From an uncultured Bacteroidota bacterium (lineage in GTDB: Bacteria > Bacteroidota > Bacteroidia > Chitinophagales > LD1), in assembly GCA_903919075.1 (NCBI GenBank), contig CAIXGR010000018.1, positions 1 to 64,000 on the forward strand: a DNA stretch of 64,000 bases. The letters are read 5' to 3'. A program made the position numbers and the translations under genes. The notes below the pieces were generated by a model, which worked only from the letters and a program-made list of their open reading frames with translations, did no database searches and was not told where the DNA came from. How positions within the stretch are numbered: position 1 is the stretch's first letter; every line of letters starts with the position of its first letter. This document shows, one piece after another, positions 27,341-36,153 of the stretch.

Positions 27341-28270
27341 TTAGAATTTCATCAATTCAATAATATCTAAACCGCCAAGCATAGGTGAGAGATCAGTATT
27401 TGTTTTAGCGAAACCAATTATAAACCCACCACCACCGGCGCCACAAATTTTAAAGTGGTATTCGTTATGCTTTAGCCCTTGTTGCCATGCCTCTTTAAAT
27501 TTAGCAGGTATAAACTCAGGTAGAAGATCGAATTGAAGTTGGGAGATAAGTTTTACCGAATTCATTAGTTCGGCAGGTTTTCTTTTCATGAAACTCTCAA
27601 TTGCTATATTGTTGGCAGGGATAAGCGATTTAGAAACTGTGTTCATGAATTTTTGCTGATTGCATTTTTCAAGAAACAGATTTACAAACGGCGATGTTTT
27701 TCGCTCGATATGTGTGTTTAGTAAGAAAATCTGTAATGTGGTTTTATTGGCTTCTGGTAAATCAAAAGCTTCACTTACTTCGCCATCTTTTATTAAAACA
27801 GATTTTGCCAGATAGCAAACTATCGGGTCGAGCCCTGAGCTTTTACCGTGGAAATAACATTCAACTTCGGCTAATTCTTTTTTTAGTTCGGTAATGTTTA
27901 CGTTCTTCTTTTTGTTTTTCCAGTATTGATGATATAAGGCGGCAACCAGGGCACCGGAGCTGCCTAAGCCATACCCTTGCGGAATGTTTGAATCGAAGTA
28001 CAGCCCATTTTCTAAATCGCCTAATAATTGGTTGGTATCGTAAAGGGGGCCAAGTTTTGGATGGTGAATTATGTAATCAGCAATTTTTTGAAGCGATTGA
28101 TTAGACTGCAAAATAGTTTTGTCGGAAGTATCAGCTGCAAACTTTAGCATTCCATCGTAATGGTCGAACGGAACGGCAAGACCCATAGCACCTTTATTAA
28201 TAATGTGCTCGCCAAACAAAAGAACTTTGGAGTGGAAAATCTTTTTCGATAATTTATTTTTCACGGGCAA
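27341..28270 (-). CDS. mvk: Mevalonate kinase-like GHMP kinase
   Basis: Phosphorylates mevalonate in isoprenoid synthesis. The 309 residues carry GHMP motifs: KVLLFGEHIINKGA near the N-terminus, the ATP loop IPQGYGLGSSGALVAA (about 95-111), GKSSGLDPIV with the catalytic aspartate, and the C-terminal ICGAGGGGFIIGF. The start is not ATG: TTG at 28270 or GTG at 28264 fit best. It is followed on the minus strand by no further pathway gene. mvaD lies 51 bp upstream, and the cluster order is reductase, GHMP kinase, decarboxylase, kinase. Confidence 0.85.
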   Translation of the reverse strand: MPVKNKLSKKIFHSKVLLFGEHIINKGAMGLAVPFDHYDGMLKFAADTSDKTILQSNQSLQKIADYIIHHPKLGPLYDTNQLLGDLENGLYFDSNIPQGYGLGSSGALVAALYHQYWKNKKKNVNITELKKELAEVECYFHGKSSGLDPIVCYLAKSVLIKDGEVSEAFDLPEANKTTLQIFLLNTHIERKTSPFVNLFLEKCNQQKFMNTVSKSLIPANNIAIESFMKRKPAELMNSVKLISQLQFDLLPEFIPAKFKEAWQQGLKHNEYHFKICGAGGGGFIIGFAKTNTDLSPMLGGLDIIELMKF

Positions 28271-28321
28271 TGTAATATCTGGTTGATGCTATATGCAGAA
28301 TGAAAAATATAGAAGAACTAT

Positions 28322-29374
28322 TTATTTTACTCTAAATGGGCCGCTGCCTACATTGTCGTGAATCATTTTCCCCTGTTCGCAATGCTGTTCAAGTTGGCCA
28401 TAAATAAAGTTATCTACCTTTCTTTTTATGGTGTTAGGATAAAGTAAATGTATGTTAGGCCCTGCATCTAAAGTGAAAAAAACAGGTAATTTTGTTTCTT
28501 CTCTAAACCGGCGTATCTTTTCTATCATGCTAAGTGTAGATGGTGCTAGTAGTATAAAAGAAGGAGAGGAGCACATCATTAAAGCATGAAGGGTCATTGC
28601 TTCTTCTTCTACAATCGTTCCGAATTTTTCTAAATCACCTTTTTTAAGTGCAGAAATTACACCGGCTAGGTTTTTATTAGCCTGCTCGTACCTTGTTTTT
28701 GCGTAAGGGTTTGTTTTCATTAACGAATGCCCAACACGACTTGAAACTTTTTTCTCTGCACTGCTGGCAATAAGTATAGTGTTCTGAAAAGTTTTAAAAA
28801 CTTTATGAAGATTTTTTTCGAAAGGAATAGCGTGGTCGTCTGATGAGCCCTTAATGCCTCGTGCCTTACCCCACTCAGATAAATAAGGATACACCGAGCG
28901 TGCTGCGCTACCGGAGCCTAACCTTGAATAATGTGAAGCTTGCTGCCAAAATTTATCCTTTGCTGTTTTTTTCTTATCCAATTGGTCTTGCAAATCGCAC
29001 AAACAAATGGCAAGCGCACTCATGGCTGAAGCCGAAGAGGCAATGCCCGATGAATGAGGGAAAGAATTAGTAGAATCAATTAGTAAGCCATATTGCTGCA
29101 ATAGCGGAAAATCTTTTGCAACTGTGTCAAAAAATTTAAGCATCCTTAGTCTGAATGCCATATTCTCTTTACCATCAAAATAAAAACGCAATTCAACATC
29201 TTTTGATTTGCGTTCTTTTTCAAGTAGCGTCACAGTAGTTTCAGAATAGCAGTGTTCTAACGTAAAACTTATAGAGGGGTTTGCCGGTATTTGCATTCCA
29301 CTCTTTTTGCCCCAATACTTTACCAGCGCAATGTTCGATGGGCTTCTCCACGATACTTTCTTTATTTCTTTCAT
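28322..29374 (-). CDS. mvaD: Diphosphomevalonate decarboxylase
   Basis: ATP-dependent conversion of mevalonate diphosphate to isopentenyl diphosphate. Diagnostic sequence: SPSNIALVKYWGKK, where the N-terminal tyrosine-tryptophan-glycine-lysine binds substrate; NPSISFTLEH; the GHMP loop FPHSSGIASSASAMSALA; and FFTLDAGPNIHLLY with the catalytic aspartate. At 350 residues it is slightly longer than the usual 330. A -7 element TATTTTTG lies 26 bp before the ATG. It is flanked by the other mevalonate genes on the same strand. Confidence 0.94.
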   Translation of the reverse strand: MKEIKKVSWRSPSNIALVKYWGKKSGMQIPANPSISFTLEHCYSETTVTLLEKERKSKDVELRFYFDGKENMAFRLRMLKFFDTVAKDFPLLQQYGLLIDSTNSFPHSSGIASSASAMSALAICLCDLQDQLDKKKTAKDKFWQQASHYSRLGSGSAARSVYPYLSEWGKARGIKGSSDDHAIPFEKNLHKVFKTFQNTILIASSAEKKVSSRVGHSLMKTNPYAKTRYEQANKNLAGVISALKKGDLEKFGTIVEEEAMTLHALMMCSSPSFILLAPSTLSMIEKIRRFREETKLPVFFTLDAGPNIHLLYPNTIKRKVDNFIYGQLEQHCEQGKMIHDNVGSGPFRVK

Positions 29375-29399
29375 TCTATTTTGTACTTAAATTTTGTTA

Positions 29400-29407
29400 C
29401 AAAAATA
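29400..29407 (-). promoter_or_regulatory. -7 element of mvaD promoter
   Basis: The minus strand reads TATTTTTG, about 26 bases before the mvaD ATG. No convincing -33 box at 19-21 bases was found, so it is a half-supported promoter. Confidence 0.35.
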
Positions 29408-29456
29408 CAGGGCAAATAAAGCAAAACTTTAGCTTTTAATTAGTCCCAAATCACAA

Positions 29457-30419
29457 TCAATTCGTATTTGAATTTAAAATTATTTCATCCCAACTAAAGG
29501 CAATGCTAATGTTTTTTTGCTTCAAGTATTCTTTTAATTCTGCTTCAGTTTTTTCGTTCGTCATCATTACAAAATCGCCACCCCATGCCCCTAACGATTT
29601 TACAGTGCCCCAATAATCGGCAAATATAGTGTCGCCCACTTTAATTTGTTTCAGTTGAGCACCAATAATATTTTCGTGTTCTCGTATCAATTCTTCAAAT
29701 TCTGATATTGAAGTACACTTTAAGATAGTTTCCGTTATTTGGCTTAATGAAGCAACGCCTTCAGTTTTATCGTTAAGATGAGCTTTGTAATATTTAATCG
29801 CCTCCGACGAAAGCTGTTTGTTACCGGTATAGGCAAAATAAATTTTATCTTTAAAAGGAGGAAGCCAGTTATAGGCAACAGTTTTTGGTTTACCGGCTTC
29901 TAACTGGTATATAATAGCGCCTTTAGCATCAGCACAAGCCACATCATAACCCGAGCCGCCAATGGTGTTTTTTAATAACTCGTAGCCATCAATACCGGCC
30001 CATTTCGAAATGCAGTGAATTAAGGTTGAACTTGAGCCCAATCCCCATTCGTTCGGAAATTCTAGATGCGTTTCAACTGCAATATCTTTATGGTGGGCAA
30101 GAAATTCGGGATTCAATTTTCGGGTTTGTTGCAAAATTGTTGAAAGCCTTTGAGCCACCTCATCTTTCGAATTAATGCACGAAAAGGTTGTTGTATCGAA
30201 AGTTAAATTCAACCAAGCTTGCTTTTTGCTGTTCAATGCTACCCAGTACAAGATTGATTCGGAGGAATGAAGTTCTGTTACCCGTAATGATTGCCCCAAT
30301 CGAGTGGGTAGTGCTAATGCCAATGCACCATCTAACACAAAGTACTCACCGGTAATCAGCAATTTGCCGTGGCCGTAAAAGGTTTGGGTTTCGGGTTGGG
30401 TAGTTACTCTCAATTTCAT
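29457..30419 (-). CDS. GYDIA-type GHMP kinase, candidate phosphomevalonate kinase
   Basis: GHMP superfamily kinase of 320 residues. It opens with FYGHGKLLITGEYFVLDGA, then the ATP loop FPNEWGLGSSSTLIHCIS, IGGSGYDVACADAKGAIIYQ (the variant of the GYDIA signature that names the family) and a late SLGAWGGDFVMMT. Its position between HMG-CoA reductase and diphosphomevalonate decarboxylase, and the lack of any other candidate here, suggest that it fills the phosphomevalonate kinase step. That assignment is an inference from context. The spacing to mvaD is 82 bp. Confidence 0.82.
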   Translation of the reverse strand: MKLRVTTQPETQTFYGHGKLLITGEYFVLDGALALALPTRLGQSLRVTELHSSESILYWVALNSKKQAWLNLTFDTTTFSCINSKDEVAQRLSTILQQTRKLNPEFLAHHKDIAVETHLEFPNEWGLGSSSTLIHCISKWAGIDGYELLKNTIGGSGYDVACADAKGAIIYQLEAGKPKTVAYNWLPPFKDKIYFAYTGNKQLSSEAIKYYKAHLNDKTEGVASLSQITETILKCTSISEFEELIREHENIIGAQLKQIKVGDTIFADYWGTVKSLGAWGGDFVMMTNEKTEAELKEYLKQKNISIAFSWDEIILNSNTN

Positions 30420-30512
30420 TTACTGCAATATTATTACTTTCGAAATAGAAGTTCTGTTTTTAGCTCGGAAAAGTTAAGACTTGTATTTAAATAAGCAATA
30501 AATTTTTAGAAG

Positions 30513-31169
30513 TTGAAATTACTCTTTGCAGTTGTTTTAATAATTGAAATGTCTTCAGTTTTCGGGCAAAAGTTTATGGTTAAGGATAACGATACTTTGC
30601 CATATAAGGAGACCATGGAAATTCATAAAGATACGTTGCGCTTTGGATCAAATGTTTTTTATCCTGGCGATACGAGCTATTCGGCTCCTTGTGCCACATT
30701 TGAAAAGATAAACGGGCAAATAATAAATGTAACAGACGATAGGTGTCTTCGGCAAGGACTTTGGATTATTAATGACAGCATAGGCAACTATTGGGAAGGG
30801 AGATACCATAATAACAACCAAACAGGTCTTTGGGGGCAATACGGAAAGAATGGAAGAATTTTAAAAGAAATCGAGAACGTTTCATTTGCGAATGAGACTT
30901 ATTTGGTTAAAGATATAGATTACAGTAGCGGGGTCCCAGTTGTTAAAATCAATAAGCCTTTTCTATCCTTTTACATTAAAAATCTTGTGATGATTTTTAT
31001 ATTGTTGATGGTAAGTTTTTGGAGCAGGGTGTTCATCAACAGCAGCATTTGGAATGATGAAAATAATACAGACTTTTCCCCGATCTATTTCTTTTTTCCT
31101 GGCTTTGTTTCTAAAAAATTATTTTCACAGCTTACTTTGTGTTTTTACCTTTTGGTTTTCAGATTATAA
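30513..31169 (+). CDS. Hypothetical exported membrane protein, possibly frameshifted
   Basis: No family recognised. Translation probably starts at TTG 30513, because this gives a clean signal peptide (KLLFAVVLIIEMSSVFGQ) that later ATG codons would lose. The mature part (about 20-145) is hydrophilic with W..RYHNNNQTGLWGQYGKNG, resembling MORN-like 'G.W..Y...G' toxin-antitoxin-type repeats. Two hydrophobic segments follow. In the next frame (stop at 31278) a further helix continues (LSVIALTIFFGTIIGFAIS). Removing one T near 31160 would join them into about 254 residues. The gene is opposite in strand to the mevalonate genes that flank it. Confidence 0.5.
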   Translation: MKLLFAVVLIIEMSSVFGQKFMVKDNDTLPYKETMEIHKDTLRFGSNVFYPGDTSYSAPCATFEKINGQIINVTDDRCLRQGLWIINDSIGNYWEGRYHNNNQTGLWGQYGKNGRILKEIENVSFANETYLVKDIDYSSGVPVVKINKPFLSFYIKNLVMIFILLMVSFWSRVFINSSIWNDENNTDFSPIYFFFPGFVSKKLFSQLTLCFYLLVFRL

Positions 31170-31295
31170 ACCTGAAAACAGACAACTTGTAATTATCAGT
31201 AATACATTATCAGTTATAGCCTTGACTATTTTTTTCGGAACTATAATCGGATTTGCAATAAGTGGTGAGATACATTAGCCTCTGTTTTTTTTATC

Positions 31296-32645
31296 CTAGC
31301 TATTAGTTTTCAAACCCCTCGCCTTATCCAAAAACTCCCTAACCCCAGATACACTCACTAACTTATCTTCAAAGTAAGCTTTGGCTTTCAAAATTTCTTC
31401 ATCGCTGGCTTTCATTGAGGCTAGGATATTAGTAAGGTGCATTTTCATGTGCCCCGCCTGTATACCGGTGGTGGTAAGTGAGCGGATAGCTGCAAAGTTT
31501 TGCGCTAAACCTACGCAGGCTATTATTTCCATTAGCTTTTTAGCATTGGGGTTGCCCAATAATTCCAGCGAGCGTTTAGCAAGTGGATGTAATGAGGTAA
31601 GTCCGCCAACAGTACCAATAGCGATAGGTATAGTGAGCCAGAAAGTAAACACACCATTCTCAACCTTACATTCTGAAAGGCTGCGGTAAACTCCATCACG
31701 GCAGGCATAAGTATGAGCACAAGCCTCTACCGCACGGAAATCGTTACCGGTGGCTATTACTACGGCATCAATACCATTCATTATGCCTTTATTGTGTGTA
31801 GTAGCACGGTAAGGATCAATACGCGCAATATTAATAGCGCGTTCAAATTTCCATGCAAATTCTTCGGCGCTTATATTTCCGTTTTCAAAAGTTCCTAACT
31901 CATCAACCTTGCAACTTACTTCGGCCGTAACTACACATTCAGGGGTGTAGTTGGAGAGGATGCACATTACAATTTCAATCTCTTTTTCGGTATCATTAAA
32001 CACTACACTGGTTTCAACTTTTTGTGCCAGTTGCTCGCCAAATACCTCCAAGCAGGAATTAATAAAATTAGCACCCATCGAATCTACAGTTTCGAAATAG
32101 GCGCGTAGTTGATAATAATCTGGTTCCAGATGGCTAAGGTCTATGAGTTCCATATCTAACACACCACCGCCACGCTCTTCCATTTTGGCGGTTATACTTT
32201 TCACGTCTTTTTTAAGCTCATCTTTTATGCCTTCGAAAAAACGAAACAGCTTTTCTTTATTACCATGGTAAGTAAAATGTACCTGCCCCACCTTTTTTGT
32301 TGAAGCAACGGTAGCTTTAAATCCGCCACGGCTTAGCCAGTACTTGGCAGCGTTTGATGCAGCTGCTACTACCGAGCTTTCTTCGGTTACCAAAGGCACA
32401 GCATACATTAGGTCATTAATCTTAAAATTGGGAGCAATGCCAAAAGGTACAGGGAAATTGGTGAGCGTGTTTTCGCTAAAGCCATCCAGCAATTTCTGGG
32501 CTTCAATATTATCATGCCAGTATTCGGCAAACTCCTTCAAAACCTCAACGGGACTGGCGTACAGAAAATTCTTAGCCAGCCAATAAATCTTGTCGCGCTT
32601 ATTGAGCTTTGAAAATCCCGTTATTTCCTTTTCGTTTTCTTTCAT
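31296..32645 (-). CDS. mvaA: Hydroxymethylglutaryl-CoA reductase, class II
   Basis: Four-electron reduction of HMG-CoA to mevalonate (or the reverse in degraders). The 449 residues match class II enzymes: ASPVEVLKEFAEYW, the cofactor and catalytic region YRATTHNKGIMNGIDAVVIA with the essential lysine, TGNDFRAVEA with aspartate, GTVGGLTSLHPLAKRSLEL, and GIQAGHMKMHL with the catalytic histidine. With mvaD and two GHMP kinases next to it, a biosynthetic role is most likely. HMG-CoA synthase and isopentenyl isomerase are not in the window. Its promoter lies only 7-38 bp upstream, so the mRNA may be leaderless. Confidence 0.93.
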   Translation of the reverse strand: MKENEKEITGFSKLNKRDKIYWLAKNFLYASPVEVLKEFAEYWHDNIEAQKLLDGFSENTLTNFPVPFGIAPNFKINDLMYAVPLVTEESSVVAAASNAAKYWLSRGGFKATVASTKKVGQVHFTYHGNKEKLFRFFEGIKDELKKDVKSITAKMEERGGGVLDMELIDLSHLEPDYYQLRAYFETVDSMGANFINSCLEVFGEQLAQKVETSVVFNDTEKEIEIVMCILSNYTPECVVTAEVSCKVDELGTFENGNISAEEFAWKFERAINIARIDPYRATTHNKGIMNGIDAVVIATGNDFRAVEACAHTYACRDGVYRSLSECKVENGVFTFWLTIPIAIGTVGGLTSLHPLAKRSLELLGNPNAKKLMEIIACVGLAQNFAAIRSLTTTGIQAGHMKMHLTNILASMKASDEEILKAKAYFEDKLVSVSGVREFLDKARGLKTNS

Positions 32646-32651
32646 CTACTT

Positions 32652-32683
32652 CAAAGTTACTATAGCAGCTAACATTACGCAAA
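32652..32683 (-). promoter_or_regulatory. Promoter of HMG-CoA reductase gene (TTTG-N20-TAACTTTG)
   Basis: On the minus strand, TTTG (32680-32683) and TAACTTTG (32652-32659) are 20 bases apart, an excellent match to the Bacteroidota consensus. The -7 box ends 6 bases before the ATG at 32645, so transcription would begin at or within a few bases of the start codon. Confidence 0.7.
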
Positions 32684-32840
32684 TTAAGGCCTTCCTCCAA
32701 AAAAGGTGCGAAAATAGGATGTTTTGCGTATTTATTTGCTTCTGGCTATAAGCTTGATTAACACCCTCAAAATTAAATACTTTGGGCATAAAAACCTTCC
32801 GGCTTTTCTTTTGTTTAGATTTCGTCTAAATTCGCACCCT

Positions 32841-33167
32841 GTGAGCGAAGAGGTTATAAATGATACAGATTTAAAAAGTGCGGTTATCGAGGTGCTTAAA
32901 ACTATTTTTGACCCTGAGATACCCGTAAATATTTACGATTTGGGGTTAATATACGAAGTAAACGTAATGCCCGATAAAGCTGTTGAAATTGTAATGACGC
33001 TTACTTCGCCCAGTTGCCCGGCAGCTGGTACTTTGCCGGGTGAAGTAGAGCAAAAGGCAAAAGGTGTTGCGGGAGTAAAAGATGCGGTTATCGAACTGGT
33101 TTTCGACCCATCCTGGAATCAGGAGATGATGAGCGAAGAAGCAAAATTAGAATTAGGATTTTTGTAA
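32841..33167 (+). CDS. sufT: SufT-like DUF59/MIP18 family Fe-S assembly protein
   Basis: Small protein of the MIP18/DUF59 family that helps mature iron-sulfur proteins. The core is IFDPEIPVNIYDLGLIYEV, LTSPSCPAAGTLPGEVEQKA with the conserved cysteine, and VFDPSWNQEMMSEEAKLELG, which is the whole domain at about 108 residues. The start is taken as GTG 32841 (VSEEVINDTDLK, read as Met). An upstream in-frame stretch from 32724 is hydrophobic and unlike the family. It is divergent from the HMG-CoA reductase gene and 21 bp ahead of the bacilliredoxin gene, probably in one operon. Confidence 0.85.
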   Translation: MSEEVINDTDLKSAVIEVLKTIFDPEIPVNIYDLGLIYEVNVMPDKAVEIVMTLTSPSCPAAGTLPGEVEQKAKGVAGVKDAVIELVFDPSWNQEMMSEEAKLELGFL

Positions 33168-33188
33168 ACTATAAATAAACCCAATAAT

Positions 33189-33605
33189 ATGTATCCAGCA
33201 GAATTAGTAGCCCCAATGAAGGCCGACCTTACGCAAGTAGGCTTCGAAGAATTATTAACTCCGGCAGATGTTGATATTGCTTTAACACAAACACCGGGAA
33301 CTGTGCTTTTAGTATTTAACTCGGTTTGTGGTTGTGCTGCAGGTGCTGCACGGCCCGCAATTAAAGCGGCGGTTAAAGATGCCCCCAAGTTGCCGAACAA
33401 ATTGGTAACCGTATTTGCGGGGGTAGACAAAGAAGCTGTAACCCGTGCGCGTGAATATACTTTGCCTTATCCTCCTTCATCGCCAAGCATGGCTTTATTT
33501 AAAGATGGTAAGTTGGTTCACTTTATAGAGAGACACCAGATTGAAGGTAACAATGCCGAAACTATTGGCAACCATCTTAAAAAGATTTTCGAGCATTTTT
33601 GCTAA
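33189..33605 (+). CDS. Bacilliredoxin (BrxA/BrxB, YphP family)
   Basis: Thioredoxin-fold protein that removes bacillithiol from proteins in Firmicutes and in some Bacteroidota. The 138 residues match the family throughout: MYPAELVAPMKADLTQ at the N-terminus, FNSVCGCAAGAARPA with the CGC active site (C47, C49), and YPPSSPSMALFKDGKLVHF, ending IEGNNAETIGNHLKKIF. It lies directly after sufT, so a role in redox care of Fe-S assembly is plausible by context. The low-molecular-weight thiol of this organism is not shown here. Confidence 0.92.
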   Translation: MYPAELVAPMKADLTQVGFEELLTPADVDIALTQTPGTVLLVFNSVCGCAAGAARPAIKAAVKDAPKLPNKLVTVFAGVDKEAVTRAREYTLPYPPSSPSMALFKDGKLVHFIERHQIEGNNAETIGNHLKKIFEHFC

Positions 33606-33610
33606 TTAAT

Positions 33611-33685
33611 AATGCTGAATGTTGAGTTTTGAATCCTGAAGGAAACTAAAAAATATTCAGCACTCAGCATTCAATATTCAGCATT
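33611..33685 (+). terminator. Long imperfect hairpin after the bacilliredoxin gene
   Basis: 33611-33640 pairs with 33653-33685 in an imperfect long stem; the outer 14 bp (aatgctgaatgttg against its complement) are nearly perfect. The variants of attcagcatt inside it are short repeats, not CRISPR. It ends the sufT operon and lies before the reductase gene at 33723. Confidence 0.55.
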
Positions 33686-33722
33686 TACTTGTTTTATTTG
33701 CCGCGAAAAAATAATTGATTTA

Positions 33723-34811
33723 ATGTCGAAGTTCCATAAACTGAAAGTTATTGAAGTAAAGAATGAAATTGCTGAGGCTGTTTCTGTTACTTTTGATGTG
33801 CCCGCTGAATTAAAGGCCAATTACCAATATAAACCTGGACAATACACTACGCTTAAGTTGACTATTGCAGGAGAGCCAGTAAACCGCAGCTACTCTTTTT
33901 GCAGTTCGCCATTTATGAATGAACCTTTAACTATTGCAGTTAAGCGTGTAGCAGGAGGGAAGGGCTCGAACTTTATAAACGATAATTTTAAGCCCGGTGT
34001 TGAAGTTGAAGTAATGGAGCCCATGGGTAATTTTCATTCGGTAATTGATGCAAAAAATGAGAAGCAATATCTTCTTTTTGCAGGCGGCTCGGGTGTTACG
34101 CCTATTATGGCTATTTTAAAATCGGTATTAGTTCAGGAACCGAAAAGCAAAGTGATTTTATTTTACGGTAACCGAAATGAGGATAGCATTATTTTTAAAG
34201 ATAAAATTGAAGTTCTTTTAACTCAATATCCCGACCGGTTAAAAGCGGTTCATGTGCTCGATCTTCCTCTTCGTGCATGGACAGGGTATTCAGGATTTAT
34301 GGTGAAAGACCTTGTGTTGAAATTGCTGCGCGAAAACACTAATCTTAACTTTCAGAATGCTGAGTTTTTTATTTGCGGCCCTACACCTATGATGAAACAG
34401 GTTGAGGAAGCCTTGGGCATGCTGCAAATACCAAAAGAGAAAATTCATATAGAATATTTTACTGCCAAGCTAGAAGAGGATAGACAAGCTGCCGATGTTG
34501 GTGTGGCAGTTAAAGGAGCGGAGCCTTTTGCCGGCAAAACCAAAGTGAAGATTATATATGACGGAAAAGAACGCGAGTTTGAAGTAAGCGAAAAAGAAAC
34601 CATTCTTGAAGCGGCTTTAGATGCCGGTTACGATCCTCCATATTCTTGTATGGTTGCAGCTTGTTGCACCTGCCGTGCAAAACTGATAGCCGGTAAGGTT
34701 GAAATGGACGACCGCGAAAGTTTAACCGATGCTGAAATATCTAAAGGCTATGTACTAACCTGCCAATCGCACCCAAAAAGCCATGGCATTGTTTTGAATT
34801 ACGATTTGTAA
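33723..34811 (+). CDS. Ferredoxin-type oxidoreductase (PaaE-like FAD/NAD(P) and 2Fe-2S)
   Basis: Three-domain reductase of 362 residues. The FAD-binding barrel has NRSYSFCSSP (about 55-64) and GGKGSNFIND. The NAD(P) domain has LFAGGSGVTPIMAILKSVL and FFICGPTPMMKQVEEAL. The C-terminal plant-type ferredoxin domain (from about 270) has CMVAACCTCRAKL and a later C in VLTCQSHP. The arrangement is that of PaaE, the reductase of phenylacetyl-CoA epoxidase, but no other paa gene is near, so the electron acceptor is unknown. It may serve a fatty acid desaturase or another di-iron enzyme. Confidence 0.87.
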   Translation: MSKFHKLKVIEVKNEIAEAVSVTFDVPAELKANYQYKPGQYTTLKLTIAGEPVNRSYSFCSSPFMNEPLTIAVKRVAGGKGSNFINDNFKPGVEVEVMEPMGNFHSVIDAKNEKQYLLFAGGSGVTPIMAILKSVLVQEPKSKVILFYGNRNEDSIIFKDKIEVLLTQYPDRLKAVHVLDLPLRAWTGYSGFMVKDLVLKLLRENTNLNFQNAEFFICGPTPMMKQVEEALGMLQIPKEKIHIEYFTAKLEEDRQAADVGVAVKGAEPFAGKTKVKIIYDGKEREFEVSEKETILEAALDAGYDPPYSCMVAACCTCRAKLIAGKVEMDDRESLTDAEISKGYVLTCQSHPKSHGIVLNYDL

Positions 34812-34841
34812 TCGAGTCAGAATTGAATAGACTCTTTTTTA

Positions 34842-36008
34842 TTAATGTTGTATCACCAGTTTTTTGGTGGAATTACAATTCTGATTCTTTACCTGTACAA
34901 AATAAATCCCTGCGGCAAAATCTTGTGTAGATATTTTCATTTCAGATGAGGGTGCCGAAGTTACAAAAATTTGTTTTCCTGCTGCATCAGTTACAATTAC
35001 TTGCGCTGTTCCATTGCCGATAGTTATACCCGAAATTGTGAATTCATTGTTTGAAGGGTTGGGATAAACTCTCAATTCATAAGAAGCACTAAGTTTTTGA
35101 ATTGCTGTTGCAAGCCCGGGGGTACAGGCGGCTAAATCTCCATATGAGTTGGCAGGCATTGTTATAGGATTACCCGGAATAGCAGAATCTGCATTAAATG
35201 TAATTGGTATCAACGAATTGGGATGTAGCGAATTACCTGAACCCAAGCCAATATACAATTTTCCGTTTGTAAAGAAACTTCCGTAGGCATTTAGGGTATT
35301 GTAGCTAAAGAAATATTGTTTAAGCAACTGCCCTGATGGTGAAACTACGTTCAGGCTATCCGAAAAAAGGGTACCGTTATTTACACCGGTAAAAAACCAA
35401 ACATTACCTGCGCTATCTACAGCAAGGTCTGCTACGGTAAGTGTTTTTGTAGTATCAGCCCAGCTATAGGGAATAGTGAGTGCCGAACCATCATATTTTA
35501 CAATCGCTCTTGTTGTCCATTGTATAGTGCTGGTATCGGTACCCGTGTAATACAGGTAATTTCCATTGCCGCCGCTATTAATAATATACAGCGGAGTATA
35601 GGCAGAAGTTGCCGTCCATCCCGAGCCATTAAAATAGGCAGGGTTGTGATAATTTTCGGAGGCATAAAAAGTTGGCGTATAAGAACCTCCATTCAAATTA
35701 TTGCAGTAGGTAAGGTTGCCCAGTATTGAAACATTTGGGGGAACCACATTTGCAATAAATGTTACAGCCGTGTCATTCAATAAAAACTCATCAATACCAT
35801 TCGAACCATAAGCCCAAAAAGTATTTTCGGAATTACATGTAATACCCGAAAGGGCTACTGAATCTATGCTTCGGTTCCCTTCGTTATTAATTACTGTATT
35901 CATGGCCGAAAAGTCGTTTGTGCTTGGGTTAAACTGGCTATAAGCATTATTTACTGTTAGCATAAGCGATGCGGCAATTAAAATTGCATTTGTAAACTTT
36001 ACTTTCAT
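34842..36008 (-). CDS. Secreted hypothetical protein with T9SS sorting domain
   Basis: The 388-residue product has a signal peptide (FTNAILIAASLMLTVNNAYS). The mature domain is rich in S, T, N, Y and G, with loose beta-propeller-like repeats such as SGNVWFFTGVNNGT and YFSYNTLNAYGSFFTNGK. The C-terminal 75 residues are a type A sorting domain (ELRVYPNPSNNEFTISG to KKLVIQH). It will probably be carried across the outer membrane and anchored or released. No enzymatic motif is visible, and the upstream 145 bp is very AT-rich. Confidence 0.75.
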   Translation of the reverse strand: MKVKFTNAILIAASLMLTVNNAYSQFNPSTNDFSAMNTVINNEGNRSIDSVALSGITCNSENTFWAYGSNGIDEFLLNDTAVTFIANVVPPNVSILGNLTYCNNLNGGSYTPTFYASENYHNPAYFNGSGWTATSAYTPLYIINSGGNGNYLYYTGTDTSTIQWTTRAIVKYDGSALTIPYSWADTTKTLTVADLAVDSAGNVWFFTGVNNGTLFSDSLNVVSPSGQLLKQYFFSYNTLNAYGSFFTNGKLYIGLGSGNSLHPNSLIPITFNADSAIPGNPITMPANSYGDLAACTPGLATAIQKLSASYELRVYPNPSNNEFTISGITIGNGTAQVIVTDAAGKQIFVTSAPSSEMKISTQDFAAGIYFVQVKNQNCNSTKKLVIQH

Positions 36009-36153
36009 ATAATATAGTTTCGTTATTTGTATTGTGATATAATAAATTATTTAATGCAAATAATTTACCCAATTTAAAAATACTAAATGCAATATAATTT
36101 GTATTTAAAAATTATAGCCCGTCCATTATGTTAAATAAGTTTGGAGAAGTTGA

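Noticed and set aside
32724-32840. N-terminal extension of SufT
   Set aside because: The segment is hydrophobic and outside the DUF59 domain; GTG 32841 gives the normal length.
33611-33690. Repeated attcagcatt-like units suggesting a CRISPR-like array
   Set aside because: The units are arms of one imperfect hairpin with no regular spacers.
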